The notes under the pieces: generated by a model
Told to the model about the DNA's origin: nothing
Database searches by the model: none
Seen by the model: the letters and a program-made list of their open reading frames with translations, nothing else
Translations under genes and position numbers: made by a program
In this document: positions 45,575 to 53,448 of the stretch, piece after piece
Position numbering within the stretch: position 1 is the first letter of the stretch
Layout of the letters: every line of letters begins with the position of its first letter
DNA from: Sphingomonas elodea ATCC 31461
GTDB taxonomy: Bacteria; Pseudomonadota; Alphaproteobacteria; Sphingomonadales; Sphingomonadaceae
Assembly (NCBI RefSeq): GCF_000226955.1
Contig: NZ_AGFU01000025.1
Coordinates: 1 to 64,000, forward strand
DNA length: 64,000 nucleotides
Direction: 5' to 3'

Positions 45575-45585
45575 ACTGCTGCGCC

Positions 45586-46044
45586 GTGGATGCGATCGAG
45601 CGAACCAACTGGCTGGCGCATCGCTGGCCGGTCGAGCTGGAAACCTTCCCGTATGGCGAATGGACCATCCATGTCGGCAAGGTCGAAGGTCACCGCGTGG
45701 TGCAGACCCACTCGCAGACCCAATACGAGGCTTGGGTAGCCGAACAGCGACCACTATGCTTGGCCCGCTTCATCGCCGCACGCCGGGAGCTGCATCCCGC
45801 CGTGGTGCTCGTAGTCGCCGGCAACTACCGCCTAGGACGGGTACCGCCGGAGCTGTGGTGCGGCTATGACACGACATTGCTGATCGACATGCCGGCCGCA
45901 ACGCTGCTGTCCGCCAAGGTCCGCGCGATGTTTCCGGCTTGGCCGGGCGCGCTGTTGCGGGTCGTCCCTCAGGCGCAGCTGCCGTCCCTGGACCTACAGC
46001 GCGCGCCGGAAGCCGCAGGTCCCAGGCTGCGGCTCGTCGGCTGA
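45586..46044 (+). CDS. Unknown protein in the SOS-box cluster
   Basis: About 152 residues. Readable features are NWLAHRWPVELETFPYGEWT, ARFIAARRELHPAVVLVVAGN and RVPPELWCGYDTTLLIDMP, a mixed alpha/beta protein of no recognised family. The GTG at 45586 is the most likely start, 11 bp after the previous stop, but it has no clear ribosome site; translation may be coupled from the upstream gene. Confidence 0.55.
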   Translation: MDAIERTNWLAHRWPVELETFPYGEWTIHVGKVEGHRVVQTHSQTQYEAWVAEQRPLCLARFIAARRELHPAVVLVVAGNYRLGRVPPELWCGYDTTLLIDMPAATLLSAKVRAMFPAWPGALLRVVPQAQLPSLDLQRAPEAAGPRLRLVG

Positions 46045-46045
46045 C

Positions 46046-46360
46046 GTGGCGCGCTACGACGCCGACGGCGGTCAGGTCCCGCGCACGCTGTTCGAGGCCG
46101 CCGCCTTTCATCGGACCCTTCGGGCTCAATGCCGCGCTTGCGGCAACGAGGCCGTGTTCCATGCCGCCGCCCTATGGTGGTTGTTCCAGCGGCGACAATG
46201 GCCCGACCGTCTGAACGATGCCGGCGCTCGCCTGCGCTGCTCGCGATGCGGACGAAGGGGAACGACGCTTGAGCTCACGCGCGACCCACCGACGATCGTT
46301 GATCTGCCGCTGCCCAGCGACGTAGCCTGGCGCCGCGCCGTCAGCCGGTTCCGCGCCTAG
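46046..46360 (+). CDS. Small putative zinc-ribbon protein
   Basis: A 104-residue protein starting with GTG 1 bp after the preceding stop. Two CxxC pairs (CRACG and CSRCG, about 35 residues apart) suggest a zinc ribbon. Its end overlaps the end of the convergent SRAP gene by 4 bp. Third gene of the SOS-box cluster; a nucleic-acid-binding role is possible. Confidence 0.6.
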   Translation: MARYDADGGQVPRTLFEAAAFHRTLRAQCRACGNEAVFHAAALWWLFQRRQWPDRLNDAGARLRCSRCGRRGTTLELTRDPPTIVDLPLPSDVAWRRAVSRFRA

Positions 46361-47001
46361 AAGAGCGAAGGCACCGCCTCCGCCGCCTTGCGCTTCACCC
46401 AAGGCTCGCTCGTGCGCTCGGTGACGATCAGCGCATCGGGGAAGCATCGCTCCTGCAGGGCGATGATGTCGTCGAAGCTGCCATGGAGCCAGCGCTCATG
46501 CTCGTCGCGGTGGAGCAGCACCGGCATGCGGTCATGTACCGGGCGGATCGCCTCGTTGCAGTCGGTCATTACGCCGGAATAGACCGGCCCCCATTCCGCG
46601 CTGTCCCGCCACAAGCCGGCCCAGGCGAAGATCGGTTCGTCCTTCACCCTGAACCAGGTACGGGTCTTGGCACCCTTGGCGCCTTCGGCCTCGGCAAAGC
46701 CGGTCAGCGGGATCAGGCAGCGCCACTCCGGCTTGCGCGCCAGGCCCACCCACATCGGCTTGCGCAGATCGGCGATGTTGTTCACGGGCTTCGGCTTCGC
46801 CGTGGGGCTCATCGTCTTCAGCCGCAGGGGAAAGCCCCAGACCATCGACTGGACGAGGCGCTGCCCTTCGGCGGCACGAACCACCATCCCGGGGTAGCCG
46901 GGGTATACCTCGTCACCCGCATTTGACCCAGCGACGTGCGCGGCGTCAAAGTGAGCGGCCACTTCGGCCACCGAGCGACGAAGGGTGTAAAGGTTACACA
47001 T
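46357..47001 (-). CDS. SRAP/HMCES-family DNA-protein crosslink protein
   Basis: A 214-residue SOS-response-associated peptidase-family protein. It begins MCNLYT, where Cys2 becomes the N-terminal nucleophile that forms a thiazolidine link to abasic sites in single-stranded DNA. The other active-site residues are present: Asn in PVNNIADLR, Glu in GFAEAEG and His in HDRMPVLL. Full length for the family (about 220). As the last gene before attR it may protect abasic single-stranded DNA during replication or transfer of the element. Confidence 0.92.
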   Translation of the reverse strand: MCNLYTLRRSVAEVAAHFDAAHVAGSNAGDEVYPGYPGMVVRAAEGQRLVQSMVWGFPLRLKTMSPTAKPKPVNNIADLRKPMWVGLARKPEWRCLIPLTGFAEAEGAKGAKTRTWFRVKDEPIFAWAGLWRDSAEWGPVYSGVMTDCNEAIRPVHDRMPVLLHRDEHERWLHGSFDDIIALQERCFPDALIVTERTSEPWVKRKAAEAVPSLF

Positions 47002-47289
47002 AACCTATTTCTAGCCGACGGCCTCGACCCGCAGCAACGTCGACGACGTGAGTTGCTGGCCCTCCAGACCTGCGCATCCTGGCCGAGCAGCTGCGGCGCA
47101 GCCGGGCTACGCAGCCATGCAGTTTCCTGTGGATAAGCCGGCCATTGCAGGATGGGGGCTTGCGCCTCGAATCCGGTCGAATCATGGTGTCGAAATCAAC
47201 GCCACAACAGGGTACCACGGCAGGGTACCACGACGAATTTACCCGAAGAGAAACTCGTTATTTCTCAATAACTTGGGCCAGAAAAATGT
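47002..47289. other. Right end of the element, including tandem repeats
   Basis: About 290 bp from the SRAP start to attR. It contains the SRAP promoter region and the 32-bp repeat block at 47202-47233. No gene was supported. Confidence 0.5.
47202..47233 (+). repeat. Right-end tandem repeat pair, probable integrase arm sites
   Basis: CCACAA followed by two 13-bp units, CAGGGTACCACGG (47208-47220) and CAGGGTACCACGA (47221-47233), in the same orientation as the left-end copy at 27106-27137. They lie 56 bp inside attR. Confidence 0.65.
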
Positions 47290-47308
47290 ACTGGCTGGGG
47301 CGGGAGGA
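47290..47308 (+). repeat. attR: 19-bp repeat within the tRNA-Gln 3' end
   Basis: Identical to 27019-27037 and contained in the tRNA gene except for its first two bases. Insertion here keeps the tRNA intact, as usual for tRNA-targeting integrases. Confidence 0.85.
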
Positions 47309-47366
47309 TTCGAACCTCCGAATGACGGTACCAAAAACCGTTGCCTTACCACTTGGCGACGCCCCA
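47292..47366 (-). tRNA. tRNA-Gln (anticodon TTG)
   Basis: A 75-base cloverleaf on the minus strand with an encoded CCA end. The acceptor stem pairs TGGGGCG with CGCCCCA, the T arm contains GGTTCGAATCC, and the anticodon arm is ACGGT-TTTTGGT-ACCGT, giving TTG at positions 34-36. It is the integration target of the element and lies 23 bp downstream of ilvE. Confidence 0.95.
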
Positions 47367-47389
47367 ACGGGAAGCGGGCTTATAGAGCC

Positions 47390-48487
47390 TCAGAAGAGAC
47401 GTTCAAGCCATCCGTGCGGGTCTTCCACCGTTCCGCGCTGGATTCCGACCAGCTGCTCGCGCAGCTGCTCGGTCAGCAGGCCGGGCCCGCCATTGCCGAT
47501 CTGGAACTCGAAGCCGGTGCCGCGCACCGCGCCGATCGGCGTCACCACCGCGGCGGTGCCGCAGGCGAAGGCCTCGCGCAGGCGGCCGCTCTTGGCATCC
47601 TCGCGCCACTGGTCGATCGAATAGCGTTCCTCGCGCACCTCGACGCCGGCGCCGCGCGCCAGCGTGATCAGCGATTCGCGGGTGATGCCCGGCAGGATCG
47701 TCCCCGAAAGCGGCGGGGTGGAAATCGAGCCGTCGTCGAACACGAAGAACACGTTCATCCCGCCGAGTTCCTCGACATAGCGGTTCTCGACCGCATCGAG
47801 GAACACCACCTGATCGCAGCCCTGGCGGATCGCCTCGGCCTGGGCGACCAGGCTGCCGGCATAGTTGCCGCCGCACTTGGCAGCCCCCGTGCCGCCCGGC
47901 GCCGCGCGGGTATAGTGATCGGACACCCACAGCGTCACCGACGGCGCGCCGCCCTTGAAATAGGCGCCCGCCGGCGAGGCGATGACGAGGTAGAGATATT
48001 CGCTCGCCGGCTTGACCCCGAGGAAGGTCTCGCTCGCGAACATGAAGGGGCGCAGATACAGCGAGGCGCCCTCGCCTTCCGGGATCCAGTCGCGATCGGC
48101 CCGCACCAGCGCGCGGATCGAGGCGAGGAACAGTTCCTCCGGCAGCGGGGCCATCGCCATGCGCTCGGCCGATTCACGGAAGCGGCGGGCATTTTCCTCC
48201 GGGCGGAAGAGTGCTGCGCCGCCATCGGGCAGGCGATAGGCCTTGAGGCCCTCGAAGATTTCCTGTGCATAATGGAGCACGGCGCAGGCCGGATCGATCT
48301 GAAGCGGCGCATAGGGCTGGATGCGCGCATCGTGCCAGCCCTTGTCCACCGAATAGCGGATCACCGCCATGTGATCGGTGAAGGTCTTGCCGAAGCCGGG
48401 GTTGGCGAGGATCGCCGCGCGCGTATCGCGGTCACGCGGGTTGGTGTGGGCTTCGAATTCGAAATCCAGGATCGTCGCGTCTTCCAT
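47390..48487 (-). CDS. ilvE: Branched-chain amino acid aminotransferase
   Basis: A 365-residue type II branched-chain aminotransferase (PLP fold type IV) that makes or degrades Leu, Ile and Val. The PLP-lysine region AAKCGGNYAGS and the substrate-loop region VEELGGMNVFFVFDDG are clear, and the length is normal. Start at 48487 (MEDATILDFEFE); the longer frame overlaps the divergent MarR gene. It is separated from that gene by 70 bp, which should hold both promoters. Confidence 0.94.
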   Translation of the reverse strand: MEDATILDFEFEAHTNPRDRDTRAAILANPGFGKTFTDHMAVIRYSVDKGWHDARIQPYAPLQIDPACAVLHYAQEIFEGLKAYRLPDGGAALFRPEENARRFRESAERMAMAPLPEELFLASIRALVRADRDWIPEGEGASLYLRPFMFASETFLGVKPASEYLYLVIASPAGAYFKGGAPSVTLWVSDHYTRAAPGGTGAAKCGGNYAGSLVAQAEAIRQGCDQVVFLDAVENRYVEELGGMNVFFVFDDGSISTPPLSGTILPGITRESLITLARGAGVEVREERYSIDQWREDAKSGRLREAFACGTAAVVTPIGAVRGTGFEFQIGNGGPGLLTEQLREQLVGIQRGTVEDPHGWLERLF

Positions 48488-48557
48488 CACTCGGTCTTTC
48501 TCGTCCCCAGGAGCCTCGGGTTGCGCAGGACTAGGCGCGGTGGCAGAAACGGTCAAC

Positions 48558-49043
48558 ATGGCTGCCCCAATTCCTGCGTCCCCCCTCTTCCTGCGCGAAC
48601 CCGAGATCCGGCGCGGCATCGAATTGCTCTATTTCGGCTATTCGCACCTCACCCGCTCGATCGACGACGGGCTGGCGCGCCAGGGGCTGGGCCGGGCGCA
48701 CCACCGCGCGCTCTATTTCATCGCCCGCAAGCCGGACCTGACGGTGAGCGAGCTGCTCTCGCTGCTGGCGATCACCAAACAGTCGCTGGGCCGGGTGCTG
48801 GGCGAGCTGGCGGAGCGCGGGCTGGTCGAGACGCGCGCCGGCACGCGCGACCGGCGCCAGCGGCTGCTGCGGCTTACCGAGGCGGGCGCGGCGCTGGAGT
48901 CGGAGCTGTTCGAGGCGCTGCGCGAAAAAATGGCCGGCGCTTATTCAAGCGCCGGCCAGGGAGCCGTCGGGGGATTCTGGGCCGTGCTCGAAGGGCTGAT
49001 GCCCGAGGATGAACGCGGCCGGGTGGCGACGCTGGGGCGCTGA
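48558..49043 (+). CDS. MarR-family transcriptional regulator
   Basis: A 161-residue winged-helix regulator. Helix-turn-helix and wing: LTVSELLSLLAITKQSLGRV, then LVETRAGTRDRRQRLLRLTE with the typical DRRQR wing tip. It starts at 48558 and is divergent from ilvE. It could control ilvE, itself or a distant target; ligand unknown. Confidence 0.92.
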   Translation: MAAPIPASPLFLREPEIRRGIELLYFGYSHLTRSIDDGLARQGLGRAHHRALYFIARKPDLTVSELLSLLAITKQSLGRVLGELAERGLVETRAGTRDRRQRLLRLTEAGAALESELFEALREKMAGAYSSAGQGAVGGFWAVLEGLMPEDERGRVATLGR

Positions 49044-49065
49044 GCGCCCGGCATTCCTGAATGCC

Positions 49066-49159
49066 GTCGTCCCGGCGGAAGCCGGAATCCAGACGCCACG
49101 CGCTCAGGGCAAGAACCGAGACGGAGGCTCCAATGGATTCCGGCTTTCGCCGGAATGAC
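49066..49159. repeat. Inverted pair of REP-like palindromic units
   Basis: A 26-bp unit (49066-49091) recurs as its reverse complement at 49134-49159 with 22 of 26 bases matching, and each unit is itself partly palindromic. This is typical of dispersed intergenic palindromes, between the MarR gene and the convergent hemerythrin gene. Confidence 0.65.
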
Positions 49160-49171
49160 GGAAAGGGTCGT

Positions 49172-49789
49172 TCAGGCGACCTTGAAGCCTTCCTTGTTCA
49201 TCGCGAGCGTGATCGCCTTGTTCTTTTCCTCGCTCAGCTGGGCGCGGAGTTCGGGGAACAGCTCGTCCTCTTCCTCACGGATGTGCTTTTCCAGCGCAGC
49301 GCGGAACTCCTTCACCTTTTCCAGCCACCTGGGCGAGGTGCTCGGCATGTTTTCCAGTTCGTAGAGGAACTGCTTCACATAGCCATGCTCGGCATTGAGC
49401 TCGTCCGCCTGCTCGGTCTTGCCCGCTTCGCGAAGCGCCGGATAGATTACGTTCTCTTCTTCGATCGCATGCTTCACCAGCGCGTGCTTGATGTGCGCGA
49501 GCAGCATGTTGCGGCGGATCGTCGCCTTGTCGTCGGTCGCCTCGAGCGTGTCGAACGCCTTGAGCACCGCCTTGTGTTCGGCCTTGAGCGCATCGTCCCA
49601 ATTGCCGGCGAGCGCGCTGGGCGCCTGCACCGCCGCCTTGCGGCCGAGCATCGCGAGCAGGCCCAGCGCCGCGCCACCCGCAACCGCGCCGGCGATCACG
49701 CCGACGCTGGTACCGGTGTTGGGCTTCGCCGTGTCCTTGGCCGTGGTCTTCGTCGTGCGCTTGGGTTCGCGTTCGGTCGTCGTAGCCAT
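49172..49789 (-). CDS. Hemerythrin HHE-domain protein
   Basis: A 205-residue protein. A Lys/Thr-rich N terminus precedes one hydrophobic glycine-rich segment (VGVIAGAVAGGAALGLLAML), then a four-helix hemerythrin-like domain with the di-iron ligands in order: EHKAVL, HIKHALVKHAIEEENVIYP, LNAEHGYVKQF and ALEKHIREEEDELFPEL. It would bind a di-iron centre sensing or storing oxygen, NO or iron. The membrane-like segment suggests anchoring. Confidence 0.9.
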   Translation of the reverse strand: MATTTEREPKRTTKTTAKDTAKPNTGTSVGVIAGAVAGGAALGLLAMLGRKAAVQAPSALAGNWDDALKAEHKAVLKAFDTLEATDDKATIRRNMLLAHIKHALVKHAIEEENVIYPALREAGKTEQADELNAEHGYVKQFLYELENMPSTSPRWLEKVKEFRAALEKHIREEEDELFPELRAQLSEEKNKAITLAMNKEGFKVA

Positions 49790-49861
49790 GTCAGCCTCCG
49801 TCGATACTTGAGATCGGAGGCTTAACCGCTCGGAATAGCACGCGTTCCGTAGATGAACGCG

Positions 49862-50665
49862 CTATTTGCGCGCTTCGGCGGCCATTTCGGCATTGCGCCG
49901 CGCCGAGGCGGCCAGCGTCTCGCCCAGCAGCGCCTTCAGCGCGTCGTCGCGATCGAGCACATTCAGCCCCTCGCGCGTCGAGCCGCCCGGGCTGGCGACG
50001 CGATCAGCGAGCACCGCAGGGCTCTCGCTCGCCGCCGCCGCCATCAGGCCGGAGCCTTCGACCGTGGCGAGTGCCAGCCGCTGTGCCTGATCGGCCGGCA
50101 GACCCAGCGCCGCGCCGGCTTCGGCCAGCGCGTCGACGAAGCGGAACACGAAACCGGGGCCGCAGCCTGCAAGGGCGGTCAACGCGTCGAGCATGGTTTC
50201 GCTCGGCACCCATTCGACCAGTCCGAGCGGCCGCATCAGCGTCTCGGCGGCAGCCCGCGCTGCGGCATCGTCGCTCGGCGTGGTAAGACCGACGACGCCC
50301 TTGCCGATCGCGACCGGCAGATTGGGCATGGCGCGCACCACGGTCTTCGCGCCCAGCGCCTGCGCGAGCGTCGCGACTTCCACGCCCGCTAGGATCGAAA
50401 CGAGCAGCGGCACGCCTGCCACCGCCGGAGCGAGCACCGGCGCGACGCTATGGAGTTGCTGAGGCTTCACCGCGAGCACGACCGCCGTGGGCCGCTCGCC
50501 CTCCGGCGGCGCGGTCACATGCCGCACACCTTCCGGAATCGCCGGGCTGCCCGGATCGATGACGGTGATCGCGGACGCGTCGATCCCGGCGCCAGCCCAG
50601 CGACGGAGCATCGCCCCGCCCATATTGCCGGCCCCGACCAGCCAGATGCGATCGAGCAATGCCAT
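49862..50665 (-). CDS. proC: Pyrroline-5-carboxylate reductase
   Basis: A 267-residue cytoplasmic enzyme for the last step of proline synthesis. The N-terminal Rossmann motif WLVGAGNMGGAML, VLAVKPQQL, RAMPNLPV and the C-terminal signature ADRVASPGGSTREGLNVL are all present. It starts at 50665, 2 bp after the YbjN-like gene stop, so the two form an operon. Confidence 0.95.
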   Translation of the reverse strand: MALLDRIWLVGAGNMGGAMLRRWAGAGIDASAITVIDPGSPAIPEGVRHVTAPPEGERPTAVVLAVKPQQLHSVAPVLAPAVAGVPLLVSILAGVEVATLAQALGAKTVVRAMPNLPVAIGKGVVGLTTPSDDAAARAAAETLMRPLGLVEWVPSETMLDALTALAGCGPGFVFRFVDALAEAGAALGLPADQAQRLALATVEGSGLMAAAASESPAVLADRVASPGGSTREGLNVLDRDDALKALLGETLAASARRNAEMAAEARK

Positions 50666-50667
50666 GG

Positions 50668-51171
50668 TTACGCCTCGCCCTGGGTCTCGATCAGCGCGGC
50701 GGCGATCGCCTCGCTCGGGGTCTTTCCGCCCCACAGCACGAACTGGAACACGGGATAGAAGCGCTCGCACTCGTCGATCGCGCTTTCCACCAGCAGCTCG
50801 GCCTGGGCCAGCGTGAGCGACGCGCCCTCGTCGCCGTCGATCAGCGCGGCGTGGCGGAACAGCAGGATGCCGGTCGACGACCAGAGCTCGAAATGGCCGA
50901 TCCACAGCTGTTCGTTGACCAGCCCGATCGTCTCGTAGACCAGCCCGCGCCGCTCCTCGGGCACGCGCACGTCGGGAAAGCCCATGAACTGGAGCACGCC
51001 GTCATCCTCGCGCCAGATCGCGCGGAGTTCGTACTGGGTCCAGCTGCCCTTGACCTTGGCGACGATCTCGTCGTCCTCGCGCTCATGCGTCCAGCCGTGC
51101 GCGGCGAAATAGGTTTCGAGCATATCGATGGGCGCGGCGGCGTCGCGGTCGAACTCCGCTTCGTCTAGCAT
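50668..51171 (-). CDS. YbjN-domain protein
   Basis: A 167-residue protein of the YbjN/sensory transduction regulator family: FAAHGWTHEREDDEIVAKV, WREDDGVLQFMGFPDVRVPE and VNEQLWIGHFELWSSTG. I prefer 51171 as start because ggggg then has proper spacing; 51177 (two residues longer) is possible. It lies upstream of and next to proC. Family function is poorly known; the fold resembles type III secretion chaperones. Confidence 0.87.
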   Translation of the reverse strand: MLDEAEFDRDAAAPIDMLETYFAAHGWTHEREDDEIVAKVKGSWTQYELRAIWREDDGVLQFMGFPDVRVPEERRGLVYETIGLVNEQLWIGHFELWSSTGILLFRHAALIDGDEGASLTLAQAELLVESAIDECERFYPVFQFVLWGGKTPSEAIAAALIETQGEA

Positions 51172-51289
51172 GCCCATTCCGCCCCCGATCGTGTAGCCAT
51201 GCCCGCTCCTGCCAAGCACGCGGACGGGGCACAAGCTTGCGCCTGCGCCCCGCCACCGAAAGCTGTGGACAAGGAAAGACCGGCCAGCG

Positions 51290-51571
51290 TCACGCGTTCC
51301 CTTGCGGCGCGTCGATCGGTGCGGCGCCGCCGAGCTTGGCTTCGAGCGCATCGAGGCGCGCCTTCAGCGCATCGGCCTCGTCGCGCGCGGCCGCGGCCAT
51401 CGCCTTCACCGCCTCGAACTCGTCGCGGGCGACGAAGTCGAGCCCGCCGATCCATTCGCGCGCGCGCTCGCGGGCGCCAGCCTCGGCCTCGCGCGCCACG
51501 CCGGCGAAGGTGCCGGCGGCACCGTTCACCATCTTCACCAGATCATCGAACAGGCGGTTGTCGGTCTGCAT
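51290..51571 (-). CDS. ubiK: UbiK-like ubiquinone biosynthesis accessory factor
   Basis: A 93-residue protein. It starts MQTDNRLFDDLVKMVNGAAG and has a C-terminal coiled coil (AARDEADALKARLDALEAKLG), as in the BMFP/UbiK family, which helps assemble the aerobic ubiquinone biosynthesis complex at the membrane. Start at 51571; the longer frame adds residues from the leader. Confidence 0.87.
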   Translation of the reverse strand: MQTDNRLFDDLVKMVNGAAGTFAGVAREAEAGARERAREWIGGLDFVARDEFEAVKAMAAAARDEADALKARLDALEAKLGGAAPIDAPQGNA

Positions 51572-51587
51572 GTCAAATCTATCCCAC

Positions 51588-52172
51588 TCAAAGCGTGTGA
51601 ACGGCGATGTGGGCGCTCGCGGGCGCCAGCGCAATCTTTTCCGCATCCGGATTGAGGTCGCGGACCTGCGAAAACAGCACGCTCGCGAAGCAGACCCAGG
51701 CCAGATAGGGGAGCAGCATCAGCCCGGCGAGCGCGCGGACGCGCCAGAAGGCGAGCATCGTCACCGCCACCAGCACCGCAAGGGCCACGATCACGATCAG
51801 CGCGAGATCGAGCTTGTGAAAGCGGAAGAAGATCGGCGACCAGGCGAGGTTGACCGCCAGCTGCACCACGAACAGCGTGAGCGCCGCCGAACGCCCCCGT
51901 GCCCCGCGGGCGCTGATCACCAGCGCGAGCGCAAGGCCCATCAGGATGTAGAGGATCGTCCACACGATCGGAAAGGCGATGTTGGGCGGCTGGATGGCCG
52001 GCTTGGCCAGCGCCATGAACCAGGGGTTCTGGTCACCGGCGGGCGCCACCATCGCCGATCCGAAGCCGAGCAGCACGATCAGCGGCACCGTCACCGTCGC
52101 CGTTTTCCAGAAACCACGGCGCAGCTGCGCCTTCGATGCCAGTGCGTTCACCCCAATCCCCACCCAGTGCAA
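51588..52172 (-). CDS. TspO/MBR-family membrane protein
   Basis: A 194-residue five-helix membrane protein. Signatures: NPWFMALAKPAIQPPN, PIVWTILYILMGLALAL, NLAWSPIFF and a Leu/Trp-rich last helix. TspO proteins bind porphyrins and act in tetrapyrrole and redox-linked signalling. It is on the same strand as ubiK, 16 bp upstream of it. Confidence 0.92.
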   Translation of the reverse strand: MHWVGIGVNALASKAQLRRGFWKTATVTVPLIVLLGFGSAMVAPAGDQNPWFMALAKPAIQPPNIAFPIVWTILYILMGLALALVISARGARGRSAALTLFVVQLAVNLAWSPIFFRFHKLDLALIVIVALAVLVAVTMLAFWRVRALAGLMLLPYLAWVCFASVLFSQVRDLNPDAEKIALAPASAHIAVHTL

Positions 52173-52248
52173 CCCCGATGATTACGCCGACGCCTACGCC
52201 ATCATCGCATCGGTTGAAAGCCACGCTTTGGTGCTGTCTATTGCGAAT

Positions 52249-52710
52249 ATGAAGGCACCCACGCTCGCGATCGTCTCGACATTCCCCATCCTGCTCTCGG
52301 CCAGCGCCTCAATCGGCGCCCCAGGGCGCTCCGCAGCTGGAGCGATCGACGGGGTCTACAAGAACCTTCAATATGTCGAGGAATCGGGCGATCTTCTTGG
52401 AATGGCCGTGGAGATCCACACCCAGCCGCGCCCGACCATTCGCGTGACACTGTGCGAAGGCGGCTGCTTCGGCGGCAAGGTCTGGCCGCTGACTGTCGAG
52501 GGATCGACGATTGCCTTCGCCACCTGCGAGGCGATGCGCGACGAAAAGGGGCGTCCGGCAGGCTGCCAGCCGATCCGCTATACGGGACAGTTTGGCGCCG
52601 AGCGTCGGCTGGTGATTTCATCTCAGGGCGACGCGGGCAACACAACCGTGCTGAAGTGGGTCCAGCACCCGAAACCGGGGGAAGTAGAGGCTCTGGCAAA
52701 GGCACATTGA
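52249..52710 (+). CDS. Secreted unknown protein
   Basis: A 153-residue protein with a probable signal peptide (LAIVSTFPILLSASASIG). The body has beta-type segments (RPTIRVTLCEGGCFGGKVW, FGAERRLVISSQGD) and four cysteines that may form disulfides. Resembles small exported beta proteins, but no family was recognised. It starts at 52249; the longer frame runs antisense to tspO. Confidence 0.7.
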   Translation: MKAPTLAIVSTFPILLSASASIGAPGRSAAGAIDGVYKNLQYVEESGDLLGMAVEIHTQPRPTIRVTLCEGGCFGGKVWPLTVEGSTIAFATCEAMRDEKGRPAGCQPIRYTGQFGAERRLVISSQGDAGNTTVLKWVQHPKPGEVEALAKAH

Positions 52711-52754
52711 CAACGCATCGGCGCTCTCCAAGCCGAGCCAACCGCCCCCAAGCA

Positions 52755-53411
52755 TCAGAACCAGCGCCCGTCTGCCAGACAACTTGGGCCAACGCCCCAA
52801 CGGGTTCGCTTCTTGGCGCCGACACCGCGCAAAACGAACGAGCAGGTCCGCAGATTCGCCGCAGCGGCAACGAAGACGGGCCGATCCCGGACGAGCCGAT
52901 CTGCGGTTGTCACCAGCGTGAACACAGCCTCGGCATCGCCGGCTGCAACGACCTGGTATCGGTTCTGGACGACCAGCCGCACCTCTGCACTTTCACGTTC
53001 CTCGCAGATCGGCCGGGGCGCGCCTAGGAACTGAATCTCCCCCACCTTGTTGCAGGGCGACGGCGATGGAGCGTCTTCCTCATCTACGGTGTTATGGCCA
53101 TAATAGAGGCTGATAGCGGGAACGAAGTCGGGCTCAAAAGCTCGGCTACTCGATGGATAGCCTGCGCCTCCGCACTGGGCAGGAGGCGTCAGGAAAAGCA
53201 CCGTCCCATGATCAGAGCCGAGCCAGCCCGGGGGCAAAGGACAATAGGTAAGGCCGGTGGGCACCGTGAAGGTCAGCCCATAATTGGTAGTCGCGTATAT
53301 CGCCGGCGGAATCCGAGGCGGCTGCGCACGCTGCGCCGAGGCAGGTGTCGCCAAGAGCTGGGCGGTCCATACCAAAGCCACCAACGGGCACCGCAAGATA
53401 TCATGGTACAT
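52755..53411 (-). CDS. Secreted unknown protein
   Basis: A 218-residue protein with a signal peptide (LVALVWTAQLLATPASAQ). Several cysteines are scattered through the mature part (TYCPLPPGW, PPAQCGGAG, SPCNKVGE, RPICEERE, RTCSFVLRG), suggesting a disulfide-linked periplasmic protein. No family was recognised. Convergent with the secreted protein gene at 52249. Confidence 0.7.
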   Translation of the reverse strand: MYHDILRCPLVALVWTAQLLATPASAQRAQPPRIPPAIYATTNYGLTFTVPTGLTYCPLPPGWLGSDHGTVLFLTPPAQCGGAGYPSSSRAFEPDFVPAISLYYGHNTVDEEDAPSPSPCNKVGEIQFLGAPRPICEERESAEVRLVVQNRYQVVAAGDAEAVFTLVTTADRLVRDRPVFVAAAANLRTCSFVLRGVGAKKRTRWGVGPSCLADGRWF

Positions 53412-53448
53412 GTGCGTACCGTCTCATGCGCACAGTGATTTGCCAACG

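Larger units (their letters stand above)
27019..47308. mobile_element. tRNA-Gln-integrated mobilisable element with defence genes
   Basis: The element is bounded by a 19-bp exact duplication of the tRNA-Gln 3' end (27019-27037 and 47290-47308) and has matching tandem 13-bp repeat pairs just inside both ends. It encodes a tyrosine integrase next to the left end, a type III restriction-modification system, MobV and MobL-type relaxases, a KfrA-like protein, an exonuclease, a STAND nuclease and an SRAP protein. No type IV secretion genes are present, so it would be mobilisable rather than self-transmissible. Confidence 0.85.

Noticed and set aside
45586-46044. Longer frame from 45313 for the second SOS-cluster gene
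   Set aside because: The extra N-terminal part overlaps the well-supported 70-residue gene in another frame.
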